From Spartobacteria bacterium (lineage in GTDB: Bacteria > Verrucomicrobiota > Verrucomicrobiia > Chthoniobacterales > UBA10450), in the NCBI GenBank assembly GCA_003445855.1, contig DMCG01000057.1:1-17673 (forward strand): a stretch of DNA of 17,673 nt, read 5' to 3'. The position numbers were made by a program, and so were the translations under genes. The notes below the pieces were generated by a model that was not told the DNA's origin, ran no database searches, and saw only the letters and a program-made list of their open reading frames with translations. Shown here piece by piece: positions 1-6,646 of this stretch (the first letter of the stretch is position 1; every line of letters begins with the position of its first letter).

Positions 1-115
1 TATCGTTAACGGAGACGCGTGCTTCGGACGAGGCGCGCGTTCGCCGCGCTGATCACTCCACAACCAAAAATATTTTGGTACCACAACTGCTAACCTAAAC
101 CCGCCTGACCTGCCT
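1..115. other. Upstream leader, no complete gene
   Basis: No complete gene is visible. Two short frames are open from the window edge: frame 2 to a TGA at 50-52, and frame 3 to a TAA at about 99-101. Either could be the last codons of an upstream gene, but neither tail has recognisable features. An AT-rich patch around 63-79 stands out from the GC-rich surroundings and holds an inverted repeat. The sequence just before the ATG at 116 is pyrimidine-rich and has no Shine-Dalgarno element. A promoter for the locus may lie here or further upstream, but I cannot place one with confidence. Confidence 0.5.
63..79. repeat. AT-rich inverted repeat in the leader
   Basis: ACCAAAA, a 3-base spacer ATA, then TTTTGGT form a perfect 7-base inverted repeat. 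It overlaps a second palindrome, TGGTACCA, at 76-83. It lies 37 bases before the first ATG of the export module. It could be a dyad operator for a regulator. It lacks a GC-rich stem followed by a T-run, so it is not a convincing intrinsic terminator. Function is unknown. Confidence 0.4.
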
Positions 116-1411
116 ATGAGCCGCCCCCCCATCTCTTGCTCACGTAAGCGTTTCCCGAAACGCATCGTCCTTATTTTTTTGCTTCCTGTTCTGTGCGCAA
201 CGCCGGTTGCTCGATCACAAGACGCGGTGCGGCCATCGCTGGCCGGTGAGGCCGCAGCGGAAGCGCGCCGACAAGACATCGAACACATTCCGTATAACCT
301 GATGGCGGGTCCAATCCGGTTTCGTGTCAGCGCCACTGTCGGTGTCGAATATAACGACAACATCAACCTCGCCGAAACCAATGTACAGGATGACGTAATC
401 ATCCGCCCACAGCTGAACATCGATGCAATCTGGCCGGTGACGCAGCTTAATACTTTGAGACTCGATCTCGGCCTGAGCTACGCGTTTTATATCGACCATT
501 CGAACGCGGATACAAACGGCGTGTTAATCGCCCCTGGTTCGCAGTTGGCTTTCGACATTTTCGTGGGCGATTTCCGGATCAACTTCCACGACCGCCCCTC
601 ACTCCAGCAAGATCCAGTGGCCGAACCGGCGCTCAGCAATGTGATCGATTATGGCCGCTTTGAGAACACAGCGGGTGTGTCGCTCCTTTGGGACATGAAC
701 AAGGCTTTGTTGACTCTTGGTTACGACCACTACAACTACGTTTCCACGGTCTCTGCGTTCGATTACTTGAATCGCAACGCCGAGGAGCTTTCAGGAACAA
801 TTGACTTCCTCCTCACCTCTACTACCGGAGTCGGGCTCGAGTCGTACGCGGTCTTCAATTATTACGACCAAAATGTGCTGAACGATTCCAACACCTACAG
901 TGTGGGAGCTTTCGTGGAGAGTCAGCTGACCAATTATTTGAAAGTGCGGGTGGCCGGCGGGTATCAATGGATCGATTTCGATAGCAGCTTCGTAAACTTT
1001 TTTGGAACCCTCGTTCCAGATCAGGGAAAGCAGAGCGACTACTACGCCAATATTCTGGTTACGCACCGGCTTAATTCGAAGATCAAACAAACGCTTAGTG
1101 CGGGTCACGAGAGCCAGCTGGGCGTGAACTCAAACTTTCTCGTTCTCAATTATATCCGGCACACGGTGAATTGGAGCATCATCCGTAATACGTTGCTTTC
1201 CACAGAGTTCTTTTACGAAGACGCGGATGATTCCGGCGGTTTTATCGACGAACATCTCCACCGCTTCGGGGGCGCGGTTGCGCTCGGATATCAGTTGACC
1301 CCGCACGTCACCCTCGGCTTGCGTTACCAATATACGAAAAAAGATTCGGATGTGGCCCTGCGCGATTACAAGCAAAACCGCGTCGCGCTCGATGGCACGT
1401 ACAGTTTTTAA
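116..1411 (+). CDS. Outer-membrane beta-barrel protein of a polysaccharide export system
   Basis: 431 residues. The N-terminus is a clear Sec signal peptide: a basic n-region (SRKRFPKR, 9-16), a hydrophobic core at 17-32, and likely cleavage after ARS at 32-34. The mature part is rich in alternating hydrophobic/polar strands with aromatic residues (GVEYNDNINL, RVAGGYQW, VTLGLRYQYT), and the protein ends in a C-terminal Phe (GTYSF), the usual outer-membrane beta-barrel signal. The size would suit a barrel of roughly 16-18 strands; this is estimated, not computed. It directly precedes an OPX gene and a BY-kinase co-polymerase gene, so it probably forms the outer-membrane passage for the polymer (inference). 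The ATG at 116 is the only ATG, GTG or TTG between the upstream in-frame TGA and the signal peptide. Cys27 is not in a good lipobox (Leu precedes it). An EpsL-like accessory barrel role is the main alternative. Confidence 0.8.
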   Translation: MSRPPISCSRKRFPKRIVLIFLLPVLCATPVARSQDAVRPSLAGEAAAEARRQDIEHIPYNLMAGPIRFRVSATVGVEYNDNINLAETNVQDDVIIRPQLNIDAIWPVTQLNTLRLDLGLSYAFYIDHSNADTNGVLIAPGSQLAFDIFVGDFRINFHDRPSLQQDPVAEPALSNVIDYGRFENTAGVSLLWDMNKALLTLGYDHYNYVSTVSAFDYLNRNAEELSGTIDFLLTSTTGVGLESYAVFNYYDQNVLNDSNTYSVGAFVESQLTNYLKVRVAGGYQWIDFDSSFVNFFGTLVPDQGKQSDYYANILVTHRLNSKIKQTLSAGHESQLGVNSNFLVLNYIRHTVNWSIIRNTLLSTEFFYEDADDSGGFIDEHLHRFGGAVALGYQLTPHVTLGLRYQYTKKDSDVALRDYKQNRVALDGTYSF

Positions 1412-1426
1412 AGGGATGAAGCGGGA

Positions 1427-2116
1427 ATGCTAATGAGAGTCCGTGTTTATGCGTTGATCTTCACCGCAATCGTTTGGGTTTCCCTCTCAGGACGCGCACA
1501 AGATTCCGCGAGCCCGCTTCCGTCGATTGCGCAACCGCCGCCTGTCGAACTGGCGCCGACCACGAGTACGGTCATGCGAACGAGCTCGATGGAGGTTCTC
1601 GACGACAAAAAAAAGCTTAGCCGGAATGACTACGTCAGTTTTCGGGTGGTGGAAGATCGAGATAACGATCCGCAACACCTTCGCGTAAACGATAGCGGCG
1701 AGTTGGAGGTGCCGTACGTCGGCTTGGTTCCAGCCGAGGGCAGAACGTGCAAAGAGCTTGCTTACAACATCAAAAGCGTGCTCGAAAAGGAGTATTATTA
1801 CCACGCAACGGTAATCCTGGCAGTCGACCGTGTGAGCGAGAAGTCGCGGGGAAGGGTTTATATCTATGGCTCGGTCAAGAGCCAGGGGCCGCAGGAGGTT
1901 CCTCCGAATGAAAGTTATACGGTCAGCAAAGCTGTTATTCGCGCGGGTGGGTTTGGCGATTTCGCCAACAAACGGAAGGTGAAGGTCACTCGCAAAGATG
2001 GCAAAGACTATACGGTCGATCTCAAACGCGTCATTGAAGAAGGTCACACGGAAGAAGACATCGTGCTTCAACCCGATGATCAAGTTTATGTGCCGCAGCG
2101 TTTGATCAATATGTAA
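1427..2116 (+). CDS. Polysaccharide export protein, OPX/Wza family (short form)
   Basis: 229 residues. The signal peptide has its hydrophobic core at about 8-21 and likely cleavage after GRA at 22-24. There is no lipobox cysteine, unlike classical Wza. A Poly_export domain spans about 58-137 (SRNDYVSFRV, then a LRVNDSGELEVPYVGLV stretch), followed by one SLBB-type domain at about 143-225 (GRVYIYGSVKSQG, AVIRAGGF, DDQVYVPQ). The protein ends just after the SLBB domain, so the C-terminal outer-membrane helix of E. coli Wza is missing. It probably forms a periplasmic ring linking the inner-membrane co-polymerase to an outer-membrane partner, most simply the beta-barrel encoded 15 bases upstream. 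An alternative ATG at 1433 has the better-spaced GCGGGA (1421-1426). The next gene starts 2 bases after this stop. Confidence 0.9.
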   Translation: MLMRVRVYALIFTAIVWVSLSGRAQDSASPLPSIAQPPPVELAPTTSTVMRTSSMEVLDDKKKLSRNDYVSFRVVEDRDNDPQHLRVNDSGELEVPYVGLVPAEGRTCKELAYNIKSVLEKEYYYHATVILAVDRVSEKSRGRVYIYGSVKSQGPQEVPPNESYTVSKAVIRAGGFGDFANKRKVKVTRKDGKDYTVDLKRVIEEGHTEEDIVLQPDDQVYVPQRLINM

Positions 2117-2118
2117 GT

Positions 2119-4266
2119 ATGCAAGCTTCCGCTGCTGAGAGATCCACACCCGCCTCCTGGTCCACCGCGTTCATCACGCGGCTGCATCGTTACAAAGCTC
2201 TCCTGCTCCGGCGCTGGTGGATCCCCGTTTTCACGGTTTGCCTCGGGCTTTTCGTTCAGGCCTGGCTTATCTATCAAACGCCGCCTTCATTTCTTTCCAC
2301 GAGCAAAATGATGCTCGCCGGCAAGTTGAACATCGCCCAGGGCGCGGTTTACAGCGAAGACAGCGTCAATTTTTACGGCACGCAGATCCAGCTCATGCAA
2401 AGCGCCGAGGTCAAACGGAGCGCGGAAGCGCTCGTTCGCTCTACGCACCCGGAAATGCAGCCTGTGCCGGTGGATATTACGGTCTCGCAAAAACCGCGCA
2501 CGTCGATTTTCGATCTTCAGGCCATTGGCCGCACCCCCGATTACACGCAGGCCTATCTGAACGCCGCCATGCAGAAGTATCTCGATTTCAAAAAGGGAAT
2601 GCGTGAGGGACAGGGACAGACGGTGATCACGGGCATTACCGAGCAGCTTATTCAGACGGAAAAAGATTTGCGAACAGCTGAAGATGAGATGCTCGAGTTC
2701 CAAAAACAAAACAACATTGGCTTCATTCAGGAGGAGGGAAATAGCGCTGCGGCGTATCTGGTGAAATTAAATCGGGAATATGCCGGACTAAAAACCGAGC
2801 ACGACCTCCTCAGTCTCCTCGATCTCGATCAAAACCTCGACCGCGCGCAAATCAAGCCGGAATCGCTCGCAAACGGACAAACCGCGGAAGACCAGGGGCT
2901 GCCTTTTGCCGGGGTCGGCCCGGAGGGTGATTACTTGAAGGCGAAGCAGCAACTCCAGTTGCTAAAGGCCGAGCGCGACACACTGGCGAAAGACCTTCGG
3001 CCCAAACATCCCAAGATCGTCAAGCTAAACGACGAGATCTCGAAGCAAGAAAAACTCATCGATCTTTTTCGCGCCGATACGGTGGAGAAGCTCGAGACGC
3101 GCCGCAAATCCATCGGCAAACAAATGGAAAACCTGCGGGCCAACATCAAGGAATGGGAAGCTAAAGCGCTCGATTTGAGTCAGCGCCTCGCGCTATTCAA
3201 TCGCGTGAAGGGAAAAGTGGATCGACTCAAAACCTTGTACGATCGGCTGACCAACAATCTGAAAGAGGTTGATGTTTCCCAGGTCGTGGACAGCGGAGAT
3301 CAGGTCGGGATCATGGACATGGCCACTCCGCCCATATCGGTGCGACCCGGACTGATCAAGAGTCTCTTGATTGGCCTGGGATGCGGCCTGCTCGCGGGCA
3401 TCGGCATTCTCATTCTGCTCGATCGCATTGACGACCGCATGGCCTCATTCGGAGAATTCCAGCGCCAGTTCTCCGAAAATGTCCTCGGTCAGATTCCAAA
3501 GGACAAGACCAAAGGCGAAGTCACCCTGCTGCAACCGGACGATGCGCGCCACGTTTTTGCGGAATCTTACCGCAACATCCGCTCGTCGATTTTCTTCATG
3601 CCCTACGAGGGTCCGCGGCCGAAAACACTTCTCGTCACCAGTGCCGTCCCAAACGAAGGAAAATCCACCATCGCCGCCAATCTTGCCATCACCATGGCCC
3701 TGTCCGGCGCGCCTACCTTGTTGATCGATGCTGATCTGCGCCGCGGCGCGCTCCGTGAAGCTTTCGGCATTTCTTCGGAGATCGGCTTTTCCGAAGTGCT
3801 CAAGCAGGAAGTCAACTGGCAGGAAGTTGTCGTCCCGACCTTCTACCCGAGCCTGTTCGTTTTGCCGCGCGGTAAAATTTCGGCGCAGCCGAGCGAGCAT
3901 CTGCTGCGCGATTCGACGGATGCGATTTTGAAGGAAATGTACAATTATTACGATTACATCATCATCGACAGCCCACCGGTGCTCGCCGCGGATGACACGA
4001 CGAGCTTCGCTCCCAAGATCGACGCCACGCTCTTCGTCGTGCGCCTTTCTCATACATCGGCGCGTCTAGCCAGGAAAGGGCTCGAACTCCTTTACGACCG
4101 GCAGGTCAACGTTCCCGGCATCATTCTTAATTTTGTCGATACCTCTCTGCCCGAATATTATTACTACCAATATTCGGAATATTACAATGCGCCCGCCTCC
4201 GCCCCCGAGGGCGAGACGGTTGCTGCTCCGCATCGCGAGCAAGCAAAACCGGTCGAGACCTCTTAA
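2119..4266 (+). CDS. Wzz/BY-kinase polysaccharide co-polymerase (tyrosine autokinase)
   Basis: 715 residues. The N-terminal Wzz half is flanked by membrane segments at about 34-52 and 416-434, with a periplasmic coiled-coil-rich region between them. It contains a GNVR-like stretch (LRPKHPKIVKLNDEI) and a proline-rich motif just before the second membrane segment. The cytoplasmic BY-kinase half has Walker A at 509-517 (Lys515), Walker A' at 533-543 (Asp537, Asp539) and Walker B at 613-620 (Asp617). Seven tyrosines fall within residues 680-689, the usual autophosphorylation cluster, followed by a Pro/Ala/Glu-rich tail of about 26 residues. The fused Wzz plus kinase layout matches proteobacterial Wzc. 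By family knowledge, phosphorylation cycling controls oligomer state and polymer length. All catalytic motifs look intact. No matching phosphatase is in the window. Confidence 0.95.
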   Translation: MQASAAERSTPASWSTAFITRLHRYKALLLRRWWIPVFTVCLGLFVQAWLIYQTPPSFLSTSKMMLAGKLNIAQGAVYSEDSVNFYGTQIQLMQSAEVKRSAEALVRSTHPEMQPVPVDITVSQKPRTSIFDLQAIGRTPDYTQAYLNAAMQKYLDFKKGMREGQGQTVITGITEQLIQTEKDLRTAEDEMLEFQKQNNIGFIQEEGNSAAAYLVKLNREYAGLKTEHDLLSLLDLDQNLDRAQIKPESLANGQTAEDQGLPFAGVGPEGDYLKAKQQLQLLKAERDTLAKDLRPKHPKIVKLNDEISKQEKLIDLFRADTVEKLETRRKSIGKQMENLRANIKEWEAKALDLSQRLALFNRVKGKVDRLKTLYDRLTNNLKEVDVSQVVDSGDQVGIMDMATPPISVRPGLIKSLLIGLGCGLLAGIGILILLDRIDDRMASFGEFQRQFSENVLGQIPKDKTKGEVTLLQPDDARHVFAESYRNIRSSIFFMPYEGPRPKTLLVTSAVPNEGKSTIAANLAITMALSGAPTLLIDADLRRGALREAFGISSEIGFSEVLKQEVNWQEVVVPTFYPSLFVLPRGKISAQPSEHLLRDSTDAILKEMYNYYDYIIIDSPPVLAADDTTSFAPKIDATLFVVRLSHTSARLARKGLELLYDRQVNVPGIILNFVDTSLPEYYYYQYSEYYNAPASAPEGETVAAPHREQAKPVETS

Positions 4267-4273
4267 TTGCGAA

Positions 4274-4293
4274 CGGAGATTTGAATATCTCCG
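4274..4293 (+). promoter_or_regulatory. Hairpin after the kinase gene, possible attenuator
   Basis: CGGAGAT at 4274-4280 pairs with ATCTCCG at 4287-4293 around a 6-base loop. With a 4-base bulge, TTGC at 4267-4270 can also pair with GCAA at 4293-4296 and lengthen the stem. No T-run follows, so it is not a standard intrinsic terminator. A second ATCTCC at 4304-4309 competes for the same GGAGAT, which would allow a switch between two folds. It could equally be a simple mRNA-stabilising or processing hairpin. Confidence 0.4.
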
Positions 4294-4424
4294 CAAGATC
4301 GACATCTCCATTTGCGCGCAGAATTGAGTCGTCAGTTCGCGTTTCTAAGCTGGATGCGCGACAAAGGTTCCGCATCGACATTTTCATTTTCGCATTGTCC
4401 TCGCAAAGAATTCGTCTGGGCATT

Positions 4425-4452
4425 TTGGCAGCTCGGCGGTCTGTCGAATAGT
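4425..4452 (+). promoter_or_regulatory. Weak sigma70-like promoter candidate before the flippase gene
   Basis: TTGGCA at 4425-4430 (5 of 6 to the -35 consensus) is followed after 16 bases by AATAGT at 4447-4452 (4 of 6 to the -10 consensus). The predicted transcript would start only a few bases before the ATG at 4463, giving an almost leaderless mRNA. This is a low-grade match that could be chance. Confidence 0.15.
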
Positions 4453-4462
4453 TGATGGCAGC

Positions 4463-5782
4463 ATGAGTCTATTCGGTCCCATCTCGCAGCCTCTAATGGG
4501 TGAAGGTACTGCGCCGATCATTCGACGCGCATTCCAACAGGCAAAGATCGTCGGCAATTTCGCGGTCGTGCAAGCGGTCGTGCAGATGATCGGATTCTTG
4601 AGCGGAATTCTTCTGGTTCGCACGCTGGAACAGCGCGACTACGCCTACTTCACCATTGCCAACACGATGCAAGGGACGCTCAACGTGCTCGCGGACATTG
4701 GTATCAGCGTCGGCTTGGTTTCGATCGGCGGCCGCGTTTGGCAAGATCGACATCGTTTCGGTCAACTCGTCAACACTGCGCTAACGGTGCGAAAAAAACT
4801 CGGTGCGGTTGCCATTCTCGTCGTCACGCCGGTTTTGTATTTCTTGCTGGTCAGGAACGGCGCGCCTTTTTTTTACACAACCGTCTTGATCGTTGTGGTC
4901 CTTGCCGGCTTCTTGATCCAACTATCACTCAGTGTCCTGGCTGTCGTCCCACGATTGCGCTCTGATATCGCGCGTATTCAGAGCATCGATTTAACCGGCG
5001 CGCTGGCGCGACTCCTGGTTCTTCTCGCGCTGATGTATTTTTTTCTGAACGCAGGCGTGGCCATCATGGTCGCCACGGCGGCATTACTTCTTCAATGCGC
5101 CATGCTTCGAAAATACGTGGCGGGCGTGATCGATCTCTCCGCGCCCGAAAACGCCGAGGATCGCGCCGCCATGTTTGGTTTTGTCCGAAAACTCGCCGCG
5201 AATGCGGTCTTCTTTTGTTTGCAGGGACAGATCACCGTTTTTCTCATCAGTTTTTTCGCCCACAGCGCCAGCGCGATCGCCGAAGTGGGCGCGCTCGGGC
5301 GGCTGGCGATGATTTTTGCCGTGCTCAGCAACCTTCTGACTAACGTTTTTGTGCCGGCATTCGCTCGCTGCCAGAGTACACGGAAATTGCGCTGGCTTTA
5401 TACGGCAATCATTGGCGGCGTAGGCGCGTTCGGTTTGGTTGTTCTGTGTGGCGCGGCAATCTTTCCGGAGCAATTTCTCTTTCTTCTTGGCAACAAATAC
5501 TTCCATCTGCATCGAGAGTTGCTACTCATCGTGGGCGGGGCGGTTCTCTCTTCACTGGCGGGAACATTTTGGGCGCTTAACGCCTCCAGGGCCTGGGTCG
5601 CCGGGTCGTGGCTTTACATCCCTCTCACTCTCGCGACACAAATAGCACTTGTCCCTTACACCGATTTCTCAAGTGTTAAAGGCGTTCTGACGTTCAACCT
5701 TCTTTCCGCGATTCCCAATCTTCTGCTCAACATTGTGCTCAGTTATCGCGGCTTCCGTTCCTTCCAGTCAGCGCGCGGATAA
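4463..5782 (+). CDS. Wzx-type polysaccharide flippase (MATE/MVF-like)
   Basis: 439 residues, strongly hydrophobic, with about 12 membrane segments spread over the whole length. The N-terminal part has the usual layout of the oligosaccharide flippase family: a short cytoplasmic lead, then a first helix with QMIGFLSGILLVRTLEQRDY, where the RTL..RDYA element resembles the conserved LGRxLGpxdyG-type motif after helix 1. It would flip the lipid-linked repeat unit from the cytoplasmic to the periplasmic face of the inner membrane for polymerisation. It opens the assembly module after the 196-base gap, and its stop lies 2 bases before the next ATG. Assignment rests on topology, motif and context. 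The substrate cannot be read from the sequence. Confidence 0.85.
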   Translation: MSLFGPISQPLMGEGTAPIIRRAFQQAKIVGNFAVVQAVVQMIGFLSGILLVRTLEQRDYAYFTIANTMQGTLNVLADIGISVGLVSIGGRVWQDRHRFGQLVNTALTVRKKLGAVAILVVTPVLYFLLVRNGAPFFYTTVLIVVVLAGFLIQLSLSVLAVVPRLRSDIARIQSIDLTGALARLLVLLALMYFFLNAGVAIMVATAALLLQCAMLRKYVAGVIDLSAPENAEDRAAMFGFVRKLAANAVFFCLQGQITVFLISFFAHSASAIAEVGALGRLAMIFAVLSNLLTNVFVPAFARCQSTRKLRWLYTAIIGGVGAFGLVVLCGAAIFPEQFLFLLGNKYFHLHRELLLIVGGAVLSSLAGTFWALNASRAWVAGSWLYIPLTLATQIALVPYTDFSSVKGVLTFNLLSAIPNLLLNIVLSYRGFRSFQSARG

Positions 5783-5784
5783 CA

Positions 5785-6627
5785 ATGCCAAACTTCGGTT
5801 ATCATTTTGCGCGGTTAAAAGGTCATGCGCTCCGGAAATTTTATCGCGCGTTGTTGCCGGTGATCGTGCAGCGTCCAGTGGAATCACCGCGCTCGCTGGA
5901 CCTCTCGGTTTTCGCCTACTCCAACGAAGAGATGTTGCCCGAGCAGGTCGTGTCGATTCGGTCGTTCCTTCGACATGTCGGCCGTCCCAGGAGTTTTACC
6001 GTTGTTTCGGACGGGTCGCATTCGTCTCGCAGCGTCCGTTTGCTTGAACATGTCGATCCAATCGTCTCGGTCCGTCCATCCGGTGAGGGATTGCCCAAAG
6101 AATTACCAGCCAAGTTTCACCATTACGTCACGACCTATCCGATGGCGAAACAGCTTGGTTTGATTATGTCGCTTCCGGCAAATGGGCCTGCTCTTTACCT
6201 CGATTCGGATGTTCTGTTTTTTCCGGGCGCGGCCGATTTTGCGTGCTACATGCGAGCCGGTGATGTCCCCGCATTTTATCTTGAGGACTGCCAGCTATCC
6301 TCCGCCGATGCGCGGTTTTTTCGCGGGCCGCACGAGCTACTAAATCCGGTGAACTGCGGCGCGTTGCTTTTATTCAAAAAGCTCGATTGGTCGCTTGGTA
6401 TTCGGCGTTTTCTCGAGCTTGAAGGCGAACCAAATTTTTTTACGAACCAAACAATCGCGCATCTGGTGATGCACGCGAACGGCGCGCGCCCATTCGATTC
6501 CTCCAAATATATAGTCCAGCTCGACGATCAGTTTGTTTATCAAGATCGACATGCTGGCCCGGCACTGGCTTTGCGTCATTATGTGAATCCAGTGCGGCAT
6601 AAGTTCTGGGCGAACGTGTTTCGTTGA
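5785..6627 (+). CDS. GT-A-fold glycosyltransferase, GT8-like
   Basis: 280 residues. The DSD motif at 140-142 in the context ALYLDSDVLFFPG is the metal- and nucleotide-sugar-binding DXD of GT-A enzymes. After it come a conserved-looking NCGALLLFKK segment and TNQTIAHLVMH, then a C-terminal HYVNPVRHKFW element. This order resembles GT8-type enzymes (LDxD, then NSG or NxG, then a C-terminal H.x(n).KxW), but the overall match is loose. No signal peptide or membrane helix is apparent, so the protein is probably cytoplasmic or peripheral on the membrane. It starts 2 bases after the flippase stop, which suggests translational coupling. The donor and acceptor sugars are unknown. A non-catalytic relative is possible, though the DXD is intact. 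Confidence 0.65.
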   Translation: MPNFGYHFARLKGHALRKFYRALLPVIVQRPVESPRSLDLSVFAYSNEEMLPEQVVSIRSFLRHVGRPRSFTVVSDGSHSSRSVRLLEHVDPIVSVRPSGEGLPKELPAKFHHYVTTYPMAKQLGLIMSLPANGPALYLDSDVLFFPGAADFACYMRAGDVPAFYLEDCQLSSADARFFRGPHELLNPVNCGALLLFKKLDWSLGIRRFLELEGEPNFFTNQTIAHLVMHANGARPFDSSKYIVQLDDQFVYQDRHAGPALALRHYVNPVRHKFWANVFR

Positions 6628-6632
6628 GGCTC

Positions 6633-6638
6633 AGGGGA
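6633..6638 (+). promoter_or_regulatory. Strong Shine-Dalgarno AGGGGA
   Basis: AGGGGA lies 8 bases before the ATG at 6647 and fixes that start. It is among the clearest ribosome binding sites in the window, where most genes rely on overlaps or lack an obvious site. Confidence 0.6.
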
Positions 6639-6646
6639 AGATCGAG

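Larger units (their letters stand above)
4267..4462. other. 196-base gap between export and assembly modules
   Basis: This is the only long non-coding stretch in the window. It contains a hairpin just after the kinase stop, a second copy of one hairpin arm, an 8-base palindrome TGCGCGCA at 4313-4320, and a weak sigma70-like promoter candidate close to the flippase start. No open frame here resembles a gene. It may separate two transcription units or modulate read-through from the export genes into the glycosyltransferase genes (inference). Confidence 0.6.

Noticed and set aside
2..52. Short open frame entering from the window edge, possible upstream gene tail
   Set aside because: About 16 codons without any recognisable feature. 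A competing frame is also open, so no gene call is justified.
185..205. Possible lipoprotein signal at Cys27 of the beta-barrel protein
   Set aside because: The residue before the cysteine is Leu rather than Gly, Ala or Ser, and the protein has a normal signal-peptidase-I-type site a few residues later plus a barrel-type C-terminus.
1487..2149. 220-codon open frame on the minus strand opposite the OPX gene
   Set aside because: It is antisense to a gene with clear domains, its product has no recognisable motif, and every other gene is on the + strand. It is a shadow frame of GC-biased coding sequence.
3445..4053. 202-codon open frame on the minus strand opposite the kinase domain
   Set aside because: The + strand encodes Walker A, A' and B motifs over the same bases. 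The antisense product is charged and shows no known features.
6542..6556. 15-base exact repeat AAGATCGACATGCTG, also at 15609-15623
   Set aside because: Both copies are in the same codon phase and encode DRHA within otherwise unrelated proteins. Shared codon usage explains it better than a functional repeat.
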